Source: Syntrophobacterales bacterium Delta_02 (GTDB lineage Bacteria > Desulfobacterota > Syntrophorhabdia > Syntrophorhabdales > Syntrophorhabdaceae). Taken from it: a stretch of 64,000 nt of DNA. This document shows, piece by piece, positions 8,283-17,352 of the stretch. The DNA is taken from contig LVAA01000021.1 in the NCBI GenBank assembly GCA_001603955.1, forward strand, positions 1-64,000. The letters are read 5' to 3'. Both the position numbers and the translations under genes were made by a program. The notes under the pieces are model-generated. The model searched no databases, was not told the DNA's origin, and was given only the letters and a program-made list of their open reading frames with translations. Positions within the stretch are counted from its first letter, which is position 1; each line of letters begins with the position of its first letter.

Positions 8283-8411
8283 CTGTTATAAGATTAACCT
8301 GTTTGAAAAGGGCCGGGCGGCTTGAGGGGGTATTTTGCTTTGACAGCCCGGGTGGTGGCAACGAAATCGCCTTGCACGACCCCTATCACAACTGATGGTA
8401 CTGACGGTGTT

Positions 8412-9431
8412 ATGAGAGTTGAAGAATTTGATTATGATCTGCCGAGGGAAATGATAGCCCAGCACCCGTCAGGCGAGCGGGAGGCATCCCGCCTGCTTGT
8501 CTGCGAGAGGGAGCAGGGAACGATAGAACATCGGCGGTTTTCCGACATCGCCGGTTACCTGCGGGAAGATGACGTCCTCGTCATCAACGACAGCAAGGTA
8601 TTCCCGGCGCGGCTCAAGGCGCGCAAGAAGACGGGCGGCATGCTCGATGTTCTCCTCGTGAGGTCCGTTGCAGGCGGCACCTGGGAGTGTCTTGTGAGGG
8701 GCCTGCGCGGGACGGGGGATGCCATCCCTGTCACCGTGGGGGACCACGGTGCCACTCTCACGCGCAGGAACGGTTCCTGGACCATATCTTTCAGGTCCCG
8801 TGAGGAGGGTGACGAGGTCATAGGGGCCCTGGGAAGGATGCCATTGCCGCCGTATATCAAGCGCAACGGCGACGACGGCACCGCCGATTTCGAACGTTAC
8901 CAGACGGTCTACGCTGAAAAGACCGGGTCCATAGCGGCGCCGACGGCAGGGTTTCACTTCTCAGCTGAGCTTCTCGGGCGCATAGCGGCCAAAGGAGTGG
9001 AGATCGTGAGGATCACACTTCACGTTGGCATCGGGACATTTTCGCTGATCCACCCCGGACGCGTAGAGGAGCACAGGATGCACGGCGAACGCTACGAGAT
9101 CGACGAGACGTCGAAGGACCGCATCCGGGCGGCGCAGCAGGAAGGGCGTCGTGTGGTTGCCTGTGGCACGAGTTCGGTAAGGACCCTTGAGACGCTGTTC
9201 GGGGTGAACGGCAACGGCACGCTCGCCGGCGAGACGGAGCTTTTCATCTACCCGGGCTACCGTTTTCATTGTGTCGACGCGCTCATCACCAACTTTCACC
9301 TCCCCCGTTCGACGCCTCTCATGCTCGTCGCCGCCTTCATGGGTGCCGGGCCCCTCAGGAGGGCCTATGCCGAGGCCATACGCGGGGGGTACCGGTTCTA
9401 CAGTTACGGGGACGCGATGTTCATATCATGA
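8412..9431 (+). CDS. queA: S-adenosylmethionine:tRNA ribosyltransferase-isomerase
   Basis: A 339-residue QueA. It transfers and isomerises the ribosyl moiety of SAM onto preQ1-tRNA, giving epoxyqueuosine. The signature pieces are FDYDLPREMIAQHP at the N-terminus, DVLVINDSKVFPARL, SIAAPTAGFHFS, LHVGIGTF and the C-terminal LITNFHLPRSTPLMLV. ATG 8412 is chosen because family homology begins there; the ribosome-binding site is weak. It overlaps tgt by 4 bases, the usual pairing of the queuosine genes. Confidence 0.96.
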   Translation: MRVEEFDYDLPREMIAQHPSGEREASRLLVCEREQGTIEHRRFSDIAGYLREDDVLVINDSKVFPARLKARKKTGGMLDVLLVRSVAGGTWECLVRGLRGTGDAIPVTVGDHGATLTRRNGSWTISFRSREEGDEVIGALGRMPLPPYIKRNGDDGTADFERYQTVYAEKTGSIAAPTAGFHFSAELLGRIAAKGVEIVRITLHVGIGTFSLIHPGRVEEHRMHGERYEIDETSKDRIRAAQQEGRRVVACGTSSVRTLETLFGVNGNGTLAGETELFIYPGYRFHCVDALITNFHLPRSTPLMLVAAFMGAGPLRRAYAEAIRGGYRFYSYGDAMFIS

Positions 9432-10567
9432 AGACGATAGAGATAGACCATACAGACGGGGCGGCACGTTCGGGAAGGCTCATCACGGGCCACGGGACGG
9501 TAGAGACGCCTGTTTTCATGCCCGTGGGCACCCAGGGTGTCGTCAAGGCAATGACCCACCGGCAGCTCAAGGAGCTGGGCGTCACGATGATCCTGTCCAA
9601 CGCCTACCACCTCTACCTGCGCCCCGGTGACGAACTCATCAGGAGGATGGGCGGGCTCCACAACTTCTCCGGGTGGGATGGCGCCATCCTCACCGACAGC
9701 GGAGGGTACCAGATATTCAGCCTCGGGGTCCTGCGGGAGATCAAGGACGAGGGCGTCCTTTTCCAGTCGCACATCGACGGATCCCGTCATTTCCTGACGC
9801 CTGAGAAGATCGTGCGGGTCCAGGAGAACATAGGCGCCGACATCGCCATGTGCCTTGATGAGTGCGTCTCATATCCCTCCACGTTCGAATATACCAGCGA
9901 ATCCGTGGAACTGACGACGCGGTGGGCACGGCGATGCCTTGCGGCCCGTTCAGGGGAGGGTTCGCAGAAGCTCTTCGGGATCATCCAGGGCGGCTTTTAT
10001 CCGGACCTGAGGCTGCGCTCCGCGGAGGACATCCTTTCCCTCGACTTCGACGGTTTTGCCATCGGGGGCCTCAGTGTTGGCGAACCCAAGAGCCTCATGT
10101 GGGACATGGTGGACACGGTGGTTGACCTCATGCCTGCCGAAAAACCCCGCTACATGATGGGCATCGGCCTGCCGGAGGATCTCCTGGAAGGTGTAAGGCG
10201 GGGCATAGACATGTTCGACTGCATCATTCCCACACGTTTCGCCCGCAATGGCAGTCTTTTCACGTGGGACGGCAGGATCAACATCAAGAACGCCCGCTTC
10301 ACCGAGGACGAGGGGCCCATCCAGGAAGGTTGTACCTGCTATACCTGCAGGACCTTTTCGAGGGCCTATCTCAGGCACCTGGTGGTTTCACACGAGTTGA
10401 CCAGTTTCTACCTGAACACCATACACAATGTTCATTTCTACATGGAACTCATGAAGAAGATCCGCAGCGCCGTCAGCACCGGCACGTTCGACGATTTTTA
10501 TCGCGATTTCAAGAGACGTTACGAAGGAGGTGAATCAGATGACAGGTATAGCGTATGCAATGGGTAG
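9428..10567 (+). CDS. tgt: tRNA-guanine transglycosylase
   Basis: A 379-residue bacterial TGT that exchanges guanine-34 for preQ1 in GUN-anticodon tRNAs. Zinc ligands are Cys302, Cys304, Cys307 and His333 in CTCYTC...NTIH. Other motifs are LTDSGGYQIFSL with the catalytic aspartate region, GFAIGGLSVGEP and FDCIIPTRFARNG. ATG 9428 overlaps the queA stop (ATGA). The end overlaps yajC by 29 bases, an order (queA-tgt-yajC) common in proteobacteria. Confidence 0.96.
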   Translation: MKTIEIDHTDGAARSGRLITGHGTVETPVFMPVGTQGVVKAMTHRQLKELGVTMILSNAYHLYLRPGDELIRRMGGLHNFSGWDGAILTDSGGYQIFSLGVLREIKDEGVLFQSHIDGSRHFLTPEKIVRVQENIGADIAMCLDECVSYPSTFEYTSESVELTTRWARRCLAARSGEGSQKLFGIIQGGFYPDLRLRSAEDILSLDFDGFAIGGLSVGEPKSLMWDMVDTVVDLMPAEKPRYMMGIGLPEDLLEGVRRGIDMFDCIIPTRFARNGSLFTWDGRINIKNARFTEDEGPIQEGCTCYTCRTFSRAYLRHLVVSHELTSFYLNTIHNVHFYMELMKKIRSAVSTGTFDDFYRDFKRRYEGGESDDRYSVCNG

Positions 10568-10859
10568 TAATCCTGCCGGCGGGTCCGGACAGGGGGGAAG
10601 TTCGTACATGTCGCTCATCTTTATCGCGGCAGTTTTCGCCATCTTTTATTTCATTCTTATCCGTCCGCAGCAGAAAAGGGCGAAGCAGCACAAGGACTTC
10701 CTGGAGAACCTGAAGAAGGGAGATAAAGTTATCACATCGGGTGGTTTATATGGTACAATAACGGGTATTTCCGACGACAGTGTCACCATTGAGATCGCCG
10801 AGAAAGTCCGTGTTAAGGTCGACAAGGGCACTGTGGTGCAGTATCAGAAGACACAATGA
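10539..10859 (+). CDS. yajC: Preprotein translocase subunit YajC
   Basis: A 106-residue single-pass inner-membrane protein with one strong helix (about residues 22-45) followed by the YajC hallmark RPQQKRAKQHKDFLENLKKGDKV. It associates with SecDF-YidC. ATG 10539 sits 7 bases after a strong AAGGAGGT site, inside the end of tgt. SecD and SecF, which often follow, are absent here; rpsF follows instead. Confidence 0.93.
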   Translation: MTGIAYAMGSNPAGGSGQGGSSYMSLIFIAAVFAIFYFILIRPQQKRAKQHKDFLENLKKGDKVITSGGLYGTITGISDDSVTIEIAEKVRVKVDKGTVVQYQKTQ

Positions 10860-10873
10860 AAGGAGATGTGAAC

Positions 10874-11224
10874 GTGGGAAGATATGAGAATATTGTTGTG
10901 CTCAGCCCTGACCTCGCTAAAGAGGAAGAAGACGATCTCATGAAAAGGATTCAGGGCAACCTTGAAAAGACGGGCGCAACGATCGTCAAACTGGATGACT
11001 GGGCGGTGAGAAAACTTGCCTATCCCATAAAGAAGAAGGACAAGGGCCATTACTTCTTTTTCCTGCTTGATATGGACGAAGGCAGCGTCGCGACGATGGC
11101 CAAGTTCTACAGGACCCTCGACCCCGTGCTCAGGCACATGTTCGTTGTCGTCGATGACAAGAACGAGGGGCCGAAGAAGCCGCCCGATCCCGTTGTGTTT
11201 GACGAGCTCGAAGGCGAGTTCTGA
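10874..11224 (+). CDS. rpsF: 30S ribosomal protein S6
   Basis: A 116-residue S6. The start MGRYENIVVLSPDL is the family N-terminus, so I chose GTG 10874, nine bases after AAAGGAG. An ATG at 10856 overlapping yajC and a GTG at 10868 are less suitably placed. The sequence includes KLDDWAVRKLAYPIKKKDKGHY, a standard S6 core. It overlaps the next start by one base. Confidence 0.95.
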   Translation: MGRYENIVVLSPDLAKEEEDDLMKRIQGNLEKTGATIVKLDDWAVRKLAYPIKKKDKGHYFFFLLDMDEGSVATMAKFYRTLDPVLRHMFVVVDDKNEGPKKPPDPVVFDELEGEF

Positions 11225-11493
11225 TGAACAGGGTTTTCATGACGGGGAAGGTCGAGGCCATACCCCGTGTAGTCTATACCCCCAAGGGGGACAGGTTCGT
11301 ACTTTTCCCGCTCCGTGTGGGTGAGGGTGATTTCCTCATAGACGTGGAGTGCCCCGGAGACCCCGCGATGCCCCATCCCGACGCAGCACGGGGCTGCAGC
11401 GTCATGGTGTCGGGGATGCTCGTGAGAAAGAAACTGCGGTCGCGGGAGATGGTACAGTTGAAAGCACATAAAATTTTCTGGATGGAGGAATAG
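11224..11493 (+). CDS. SSB/PriB-like OB-fold protein between rpsF and rpsR
   Basis: An 89-residue protein occupying the slot where many bacteria have ssb or priB. The N-terminal MNRVFMTGKVEAIPRVVYTP and a central RFVLFPLRVGEG fit the first strands of an SSB-like OB fold, with MVSGMLVRKKLRSREM near the end. It lacks the long acidic tail and terminal DIPF-type tip of a full SSB, so a PriB-like or specialised single-strand binding role is possible. Both gene junctions are tight (one-base overlap with rpsF, and rpsR begins at the next base). Confidence 0.72.
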   Translation: MNRVFMTGKVEAIPRVVYTPKGDRFVLFPLRVGEGDFLIDVECPGDPAMPHPDAARGCSVMVSGMLVRKKLRSREMVQLKAHKIFWMEE

Positions 11494-11757
11494 ATGCCGA
11501 GACCAATGAGGACACGGTCCGATTCACCGAAGAAAAGGGTCTACGTGAGAAGAAGGGTATGCAGGTTCTGCCAGGATTCCAACATAGTCATTGATTACAA
11601 GGATCCCAAGCTTCTCAAATCGTTCATCACGGAGAGGGGCAAGATCATGCCCAGAAGGATGACGGGGACCTGCGCCAATCATCAGCGCAAACTGAAAGAG
11701 GCCATCAAGATGGCCCGTCACATTGCCTTTCTGCCCTTTACGACATTACTGAAATAA
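11494..11757 (+). CDS. rpsR: 30S ribosomal protein S18
   Basis: An 87-residue S18 with the conserved [23 protein letters not shown] and [14 protein letters not shown] motifs. The start follows GGAGGAATAG. S18 binds S6 on the small subunit, in line with the operon order. The CRFC plus later cysteine suggests a zinc-coordinating or remnant zinc site. Confidence 0.96.
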   Translation: MPRPMRTRSDSPKKRVYVRRRVCRFCQDSNIVIDYKDPKLLKSFITERGKIMPRRMTGTCANHQRKLKEAIKMARHIAFLPFTTLLK

Positions 11758-11769
11758 CGGAGGCAACCG

Positions 11770-12222
11770 ATGAAGCTCATACTCATTGAAGATGTCCAGG
11801 GCACGGGGAAGAAGGGTGATACCGTGACCGTCAGGGACGGATACGGGAGGAATTTTCTCGTTCCCAGAGGACTTGCCGTGGCCGCGACTGAAGGAAACGT
11901 GGCCCGTTTCGAGAGCATTGTGCGCAGCGTTTCCAACAAAAAAGCTCGGGACCTGCAGACCGCCTCGGAATTGAAGGTGAAACTCGAGGAGACGACACTG
12001 ACGATAAAGAAGAAGGCCGGCGAGGACGGCAGGCTCTTCGGTTCCGTTACCCACAAGGATGTCGTCGAGGCCGTCAAGGCCTTCTCGGGTGTCGAGATAG
12101 ACAAGAAACTGGTGCGCCTTGAGGAGCCGATCAAGTCGACCGGCTCGCATACGATTGTGATCCACCTGCAGCCTGATGTAAACGCCGAGGTCAAGATCGA
12201 GGTGGAAAAAGAAGAGGCTTAA
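11770..12222 (+). CDS. rplI: 50S ribosomal protein L9
   Basis: A 150-residue L9 with the usual N-terminal domain (MKLILIEDVQGTGKKGDTV, then GYGRNFLVPRGLAV), a central helix and a C-terminal domain with KKAGEDGRLFGSVTHKDV. The last stop codon touches the dnaB start, so the two are translated without a gap. Confidence 0.96.
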   Translation: MKLILIEDVQGTGKKGDTVTVRDGYGRNFLVPRGLAVAATEGNVARFESIVRSVSNKKARDLQTASELKVKLEETTLTIKKKAGEDGRLFGSVTHKDVVEAVKAFSGVEIDKKLVRLEEPIKSTGSHTIVIHLQPDVNAEVKIEVEKEEA

Positions 12223-13614
12223 ATGGCCCGGGTCTTAAAGAATGCCAGGGATGTGGCGGGCCCTGCCGGAGTGCGGGTCCCTCCCCAGAACATCGAGGTC
12301 GAGCAATCATTGCTCGGCGGGCTTCTCATCGATCCTGAGTCCATGAACAAAGTGGTCGACGTCGTCGGTCCATCCGATTTCTATCGCGATGCCCATGGGA
12401 AGATCTTCAACCTCATGGTCCATCTCTACGAGAAGAACGATGCCATCGATATCATCACGGTCAGCAGCCTCGCGAAGGACAGGGGCCTCCTTGAGGCCGT
12501 AGGCGGTGCGACCTATCTCAACACTCTTGTGGATCTCATGCCGTCCGCGGCCAATGTCGCCTATTACGCGAAGATCGTAAAGGAGAAGTCCCTCGTCCGG
12601 ACCATCATCAACGTGGCCACGGAGATCATCGAGAAAGGTTTCAACACCGAGACTGACATCGACACTTATATCGACGAGGCCGAAAAGCTCATATTCCAGG
12701 TCTCGGAGAACAAGCTCAAGCCCACCTACCTGCCCGTCAAAGACTTCGTGATGGACAACATAAAGACCATCGAACGTCTCTACGAGAAGAAACAGACGGT
12801 CACGGGGGTGCCCACGGGTTTCATCGACCTCGACAGGCTGACGAGCGGCCTGCAGCCCTCGGACCTTATCATTGTCGCCGGGAGACCGAGTATGGGGAAG
12901 ACCTCCTTCTCCATGAACATCGCCCAGCATGTATCCATGCTGAGGGAGAACCCCATTCCCGTTGGCATCTTCTCCATGGAAATGTCCAAAGAGCAGCTCG
13001 TCACAAGGCTCTTGAGTTCCGAGTCCGAGATAGAGCATTCGAAACTCCGCACGGGCACGTTCTCCCGGGACGAATGGCCGAAACTGGTCAGGGCAGCGGG
13101 AAAGCTCAGCGAGGCCCACATGTTCATCGACGACTCGCCGGCACTGTCCGTCCTCGAACTGCGGGCACGGGCACGTCGTCTCAAGAAGGAGCACGACGTG
13201 GGCCTTCTCGTCGTCGATTACCTCCAGCTCATGCGGGGGCGCTCCGGCGGTGGGGACCGCAGGGAACAGGAGATATCGGAGATATCCAGGTTCCTCAAGG
13301 CGTTGGCAAAGGAGATCAACATCCCCGTTATTGCCATTTCACAGCTCAACAGGGCGCCGGAGACCCGCGAGAAGGAGAACAAGCGGCCGCGTCTTGCCGA
13401 CCTTCGGGAGTCAGGGGCCATCGAGCAGGATGCCGATGTTATCCTCTTCATTTACCGCGATGAAGTGTATAATAAGGACAGGGACGACAATAAGGGTGTC
13501 GCCGAGGTGATCATCGGAAAACAGCGCAACGGTCCTACCGATACCGTGAAGCTGAGTTTTATCGATAAATGCGCCACGTTCAGGAACGGTTACTACCAAG
13601 ATGACGAAGGGTAA
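12223..13614 (+). CDS. dnaB: Replicative DNA helicase DnaB
   Basis: A 463-residue hexameric helicase. The N-terminal domain starts at VPPQNIEVEQSLLGG. The RecA-like domain holds Walker A as GRPSMGKTS (about residue 222-230), Walker B as LLVVDYLQLM, the DnaB motif ISRFLKALAKE, and PRLADLRESGAIEQDAD for the arginine-finger region. No intein is present. The order rplI-dnaB is widely conserved. Confidence 0.97.
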   Translation: MARVLKNARDVAGPAGVRVPPQNIEVEQSLLGGLLIDPESMNKVVDVVGPSDFYRDAHGKIFNLMVHLYEKNDAIDIITVSSLAKDRGLLEAVGGATYLNTLVDLMPSAANVAYYAKIVKEKSLVRTIINVATEIIEKGFNTETDIDTYIDEAEKLIFQVSENKLKPTYLPVKDFVMDNIKTIERLYEKKQTVTGVPTGFIDLDRLTSGLQPSDLIIVAGRPSMGKTSFSMNIAQHVSMLRENPIPVGIFSMEMSKEQLVTRLLSSESEIEHSKLRTGTFSRDEWPKLVRAAGKLSEAHMFIDDSPALSVLELRARARRLKKEHDVGLLVVDYLQLMRGRSGGGDRREQEISEISRFLKALAKEINIPVIAISQLNRAPETREKENKRPRLADLRESGAIEQDADVILFIYRDEVYNKDRDDNKGVAEVIIGKQRNGPTDTVKLSFIDKCATFRNGYYQDDEG

Positions 13615-13627
13615 CGCCAGGCGGTCC

Positions 13628-14170
13628 ATGAACCTTCCCAATATCCTTTCCATATTCCGTTTCTTCGTTACGTTCTATTTTATCTATGCCGTTTACCAGG
13701 GACGGATGCGCCTAGCCCTCTATCTCTTTCTCATCCAGGGCATATCGGACCTTCTTGACGGCTTCATCGCGCGGGTGACGAGATCGAAGACCGAACTCGG
13801 CGCCTACCTCGACCCCATTGCCGACAAGACCATGCTTGTCGCGGCCTTCGTCATGCTCTATGTTGTCGATATCATTCCGGGCTGGCTCACGGTCCTCGTC
13901 CTGGGAAGGGACGTCGTCATCGCCGCCGGCTACCTCGTCCTGTACCGCTACGCGAGCAATGTCAAACCGAGGCCGACGATCCTCGGCAAGGTGACGACGG
14001 CCTGCCAGATCGCAACCATACTTTATGCGCTCTGGTCGGCGGACAGGGTCGACCTGAGGTCCTACGACATGGCGCTCTTCGTTACCACGGCGGCAGCCAC
14101 CATCGTATCCGGCATCCATTACATCATCGGCGGATGGACGGTCTTCAGCAAGAGGGCGATAACACAATAG
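13628..14170 (+). CDS. pgsA: CDP-diacylglycerol-glycerol-3-phosphate phosphatidyltransferase-like
   Basis: A 180-residue membrane enzyme of the CDP-alcohol phosphatidyltransferase family, with four to five helices. The catalytic signature DGx2ARx8Gx3Dx3D is complete as DGFIAR...GAYLDPIAD (about residues 40-64). The start MNLPNILSIFRF is the usual PgsA N-terminus, so ATG 13628 is preferred over ATG 13601, which would overlap dnaB. The product is most likely phosphatidylglycerophosphate, although other head groups cannot be excluded. Confidence 0.82.
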   Translation: MNLPNILSIFRFFVTFYFIYAVYQGRMRLALYLFLIQGISDLLDGFIARVTRSKTELGAYLDPIADKTMLVAAFVMLYVVDIIPGWLTVLVLGRDVVIAAGYLVLYRYASNVKPRPTILGKVTTACQIATILYALWSADRVDLRSYDMALFVTTAAATIVSGIHYIIGGWTVFSKRAITQ

Positions 14171-14171
14171 A

Positions 14172-14298
14172 AGATCGCTTGAACCGCTTGAACTGTTTGA
14201 GCCGCTTGAGCGTTAAAGGAAAAGACCAGATGAGAAGGCCTTTGGTTTGGTTTTTCAGCGCTCAAGCGGTTCAAGCGGTTCAAGCGGTTCAAGCCGCC
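14172..14298. repeat. Short-unit repeat pair, CGCTTGAAC family
   Basis: Left array (14176-14212) reads CGCTTGAACCGCTTGAACTG with variants. Right array (14259-14298) reads CTCAAGCGGTTCAAGCGGTTCAAGC, its complement. The spacer is about 45 bases. It lies just after pgsA and upstream of the gap promoter, where a hairpin could end the ribosomal-dnaB transcript. Related arrays are at 61050-61110 and 62377-62400. Confidence 0.75.
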
Positions 14299-14326
14299 TC
14301 TGTCGCGGCTTTATGCCAATAAGAGG

Positions 14327-14355
14327 TTGACATCACACGGTCTTTCTATTACTAT
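14327..14355 (+). promoter_or_regulatory. Sigma-70 promoter of the gap-pgk-tpiA-secG operon
   Basis: Perfect TTGACA (14327-14332), a 17-base spacer and TACTAT (14350-14355). The expected start lies near 14362, about 20 bases before gap, whose GGGGAGG site follows. Confidence 0.75.
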
Positions 14356-14381
14356 TGTAAAAAAAATAAGGGGAGGTCGAT

Positions 14382-15380
14382 ATGTCCGTGAAGGTCGCGA
14401 TCAACGGTTTTGGAAGGATTGGTAGACTCGTCCTCAGGGCCGGTTTCAGCAGGAAGGATGTCGAGTTCGTTGCCGTCAATGATCTTACGGATCCCAGATC
14501 GCTTGCCCATCTCCTGAAATATGACTCTGTCCATGGCATCATGAACCACGACGTGAAGCACAAGGAAGACGCCATCATCATCGACGGGAAGGAGATCAAG
14601 GCATACGCCATGAAGGAACCCGAATCCCTCCCTTGGAAGGATCTGGGGATCGATGTCGTGCTGGAGAGCACGGGAAAGTTCACCGATCGGGCGGGCGCTG
14701 AAAGGCACCTCAAGGCGGGGGCGAAAAAGGTTGTTATATCGGCTCCCGCGAAAGGGCCCGATGTTACCTTCGTCCTGGGGGTCAACGAAGAGGTGTACGA
14801 CAAGACGAAACACCACGTCATTTCCATGGGGTCCTGCACGACCAACTGCCTGGCCCCGATCGTGAAGATCCTTCAGAAAGAGTTCGGTATCGAGTACGGA
14901 CTGATGACGACGATCCATTCCTTCACGAACGATCAGGTCGTTCTCGACGAGCCCCACAAGGACCTTCGCAGGGCCCGGGCAGCGGCCCTCTCGATGATCC
15001 CCACGACGACGGGGGCGGCGAAGGCGATATCCGAGGTCATTCCGGAACTCAAGGGAAAGCTCGACGGCCTGGCCATCAGGGTGCCCACACCGAACGTGTC
15101 CCTCGTCGATTTCGTTGCCACGCTTTCGACCAGGACAACCAAGGAAGACATCAACAAGAAATTCAAGGAATATGCGGAAGGGCCCATGAAAGGGATCCTG
15201 GCCTGTTCGGAAGAACCTCTCGTTTCCCGCGATTTCAATGGCAATAGCCATTCCTCCATCGTTGACATGGAAAATACGACCGTCATAGGCGGGAACATGA
15301 TAAAGGTGCTTTCCTGGTACGACAATGAATGGGGTTTCTCCAACCGCATGTTCGATCTGTTGTCGTTCGTTATGAAATAA
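14382..15380 (+). CDS. gap: Glyceraldehyde-3-phosphate dehydrogenase, type I
   Basis: A 332-residue GAPDH. The NAD-binding motif INGFGRIGRLVLRA is at residues 7-20, and the active-site block is SMGSCTTNCLAP (about 148-159) with the catalytic cysteine. WYDNEWGFSNRM closes the protein. The enzyme oxidises glyceraldehyde-3-phosphate or, in gluconeogenesis, runs backwards. It heads a four-gene glycolytic/secretion operon with an excellent promoter and ribosome-binding site. Confidence 0.97.
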   Translation: MSVKVAINGFGRIGRLVLRAGFSRKDVEFVAVNDLTDPRSLAHLLKYDSVHGIMNHDVKHKEDAIIIDGKEIKAYAMKEPESLPWKDLGIDVVLESTGKFTDRAGAERHLKAGAKKVVISAPAKGPDVTFVLGVNEEVYDKTKHHVISMGSCTTNCLAPIVKILQKEFGIEYGLMTTIHSFTNDQVVLDEPHKDLRRARAAALSMIPTTTGAAKAISEVIPELKGKLDGLAIRVPTPNVSLVDFVATLSTRTTKEDINKKFKEYAEGPMKGILACSEEPLVSRDFNGNSHSSIVDMENTTVIGGNMIKVLSWYDNEWGFSNRMFDLLSFVMK

Positions 15381-15404
15381 AAAGGAAACAGGAAGGGGTA
15401 ACAT

Positions 15405-16592
15405 ATGAATTCTATTGACAAAGTTGACATTGCTGGAAAGAGAGTGCTCATGCGCGTGGACTTCAACGTGCCCGTCGATGCAAACGGCAACATCACAGAC
15501 ACGACGAGGATCAAGGCCCACCTTCGCTCCATCGGGTATTGCATGGAGAAAGGCGCGAAACTGGTCCTCATATCCCATATGGGCAGGCCGAAGGGTCAGA
15601 GAGTGGACAAACTGACACTTAAACCCTGTGCGGCCGTTCTTTCGGGTCTCCTCGGCAAAGACGTTCCCTTTGTGGACGACTGCGTTGGCGAAAAGGCCGC
15701 GGCCGCGGTGGGCTCCATGAAGCCCGGCGACGTCATACTCCTGGAGAACCTGCGGTTCCATATCGGCGACGAGAAGAACGATCCTGCCTTCGCCGCCGAG
15801 CTCGCGAAACTGTGTGATGTCTATATAGACGATGCCTTTGCCGTCGCCCACAGGAAGGCTGCATCCAACTCGGCCATCACCCAGGCCGTGAAGACATGCG
15901 CGGCGGGTTTCCTTCTCAAGGATGAGATCGACTACTTCAACAAGGCCATGAAGGACCCGGCCCGGCCGCTCGTCGCCATCATAGGCGGTGCAAAGGTCTC
16001 CGACAAGATCGGCGTCCTCGAGAACCTTGTCGACACCGTGAACATGCTCATAATAGGCGGCGGGATGGCCTTCACCTTTCTCAAGGCCAGGGGGCTGGAG
16101 ATCGGCAAGTCCATCTGCGAAAACGAAATGCTCGACAAGGCGAAGAGTATCATGGACAAGGCGGTGGCGAAGAATGTGAAGATCCTCCTGCCTGTGGACT
16201 GTGTTGTTGCCGACAAGGCGGAAGCGGGCGCGGCGGCAAACGTCGTCGCCGTCGAGAAGATACCGAACGATGCCCTCGGCCTCGATATCGGGCCGGACAC
16301 GGCGAAGCTTTTCGGGAACGCCGTGAAAGAGGCGAAGACGATAGTCTGGAACGGCCCCATGGGCATGTTCGAACTGGAGGCATTCAGCAAGGGAACCTTC
16401 GGGTTGGCGAAGGACGTTGCCGGCTCGGGCGCCCTGTCGATCATAGGCGGCGGTGATACTGATTCGGCTGTGCATAAGGCCGGTGTCAGCGACAGGATAT
16501 CCTACATATCCACCGGCGGCGGGGCGTTCCTTGAGCTTCTCGAAGGCAAGACGATGCCGGCCGTAGAGGCCCTCGAATCCTGCGGAGGTTGA
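15405..16592 (+). CDS. pgk: Phosphoglycerate kinase
   Basis: A 395-residue PGK. Visible motifs are RVLMRVDFNVPVD at the N-terminus, ISHMGRPKG, LLENLRFH, AIIGGAKVSDKIGVLENL, the hinge region VWNGPMGMFE and GGGDTDSAV, where GGGDS is more usual. It begins 24 bases after gap with an AGGAAGGGG site. Confidence 0.97.
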   Translation: MNSIDKVDIAGKRVLMRVDFNVPVDANGNITDTTRIKAHLRSIGYCMEKGAKLVLISHMGRPKGQRVDKLTLKPCAAVLSGLLGKDVPFVDDCVGEKAAAAVGSMKPGDVILLENLRFHIGDEKNDPAFAAELAKLCDVYIDDAFAVAHRKAASNSAITQAVKTCAAGFLLKDEIDYFNKAMKDPARPLVAIIGGAKVSDKIGVLENLVDTVNMLIIGGGMAFTFLKARGLEIGKSICENEMLDKAKSIMDKAVAKNVKILLPVDCVVADKAEAGAAANVVAVEKIPNDALGLDIGPDTAKLFGNAVKEAKTIVWNGPMGMFELEAFSKGTFGLAKDVAGSGALSIIGGGDTDSAVHKAGVSDRISYISTGGGAFLELLEGKTMPAVEALESCGG

Positions 16593-16593
16593 A

Positions 16594-17352
16594 ATGGCAA
16601 CGTGGATGGTAGCGGGGAACTGGAAGATGAACAATACGACAGGGGAGGCGGTGGCTCTCGCGAAGGAGATCGTCGCCGGCCTGCCCGATATCGCAGGGCG
16701 CGGCGAGGTCGTTCTCGCTCCGTCCTTCACGGTCCTCAAGAGCGTTCATGATGTCATCAGCGGCAGCAAGGTTGCCCTCGCCTCGCAGAACATCTTTTTC
16801 GAGGACAAAGGGGCGTATACAGGCGAGATCTCGGCGGCGATGCTGAAGGATGCCGGTTGCACGTACGCCATCATTGGCCACTCGGAGCGCAGGAAGTATT
16901 TCCACGAGACCGATGAGGGCGTGAACGTCAAGGCGAAGAAGTGCCTGGCGTCCGGATTGAGGCCCATTATCTGCGTCGGTGAGACCGATGAAGAGCGCGA
17001 GGCGGGCATTACGGAGTTCGTTGTGGGGATCCAGGTGAAGAAGGCCCTGGCGGGGATAGCCGATCTCGGGGACATCACCATCGCGTATGAACCCGTGTGG
17101 GCGATAGGTACCGGAAAGAACGCGACACCGGGGCAGGCGGAAGAAGTACACGGATTTATTAGGAATATTCTGCATGACCTCTATAAGGACGCCTCACAGG
17201 GCGTGCGGATCCTCTATGGCGGCTCCGTCACCGCGGAGAATTTCGGGGAATTGATCGCCATGAAAAACATAAATGGTGCACTTGTCGGCGGTGCATCCTT
17301 GAAATCCGCAAGCTTTCTTGGTATAATAAGCCGCGCATTGGAGAATGGTTAA
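16594..17352 (+). CDS. tpiA: Triosephosphate isomerase
   Basis: A 252-residue TIM barrel. Lysine in NWKMN (residues 9-13), catalytic histidine in IGHSERR, catalytic glutamate in AYEPVWAIGTG, and the phosphate loop YGGSV are all present. The start is one base after the pgk stop with GGAGGTTGAA upstream. Its last base is shared with the secG start. Confidence 0.97.
   Translation: MATWMVAGNWKMNNTTGEAVALAKEIVAGLPDIAGRGEVVLAPSFTVLKSVHDVISGSKVALASQNIFFEDKGAYTGEISAAMLKDAGCTYAIIGHSERRKYFHETDEGVNVKAKKCLASGLRPIICVGETDEEREAGITEFVVGIQVKKALAGIADLGDITIAYEPVWAIGTGKNATPGQAEEVHGFIRNILHDLYKDASQGVRILYGGSVTAENFGELIAMKNINGALVGGASLKSASFLGIISRALENG

Noticed and set aside
8289-8411. preQ1 riboswitch upstream of queA
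   Set aside because: No short pseudoknot aptamer with an A-rich tail is visible, only a GC-rich inverted repeat.
14352-16739. Long open frame of about 795 codons on the minus strand across gap and pgk
   Set aside because: It is exactly antisense to two strongly supported glycolytic genes, shows no domain pattern, and results from GC-rich codon use in the real genes.
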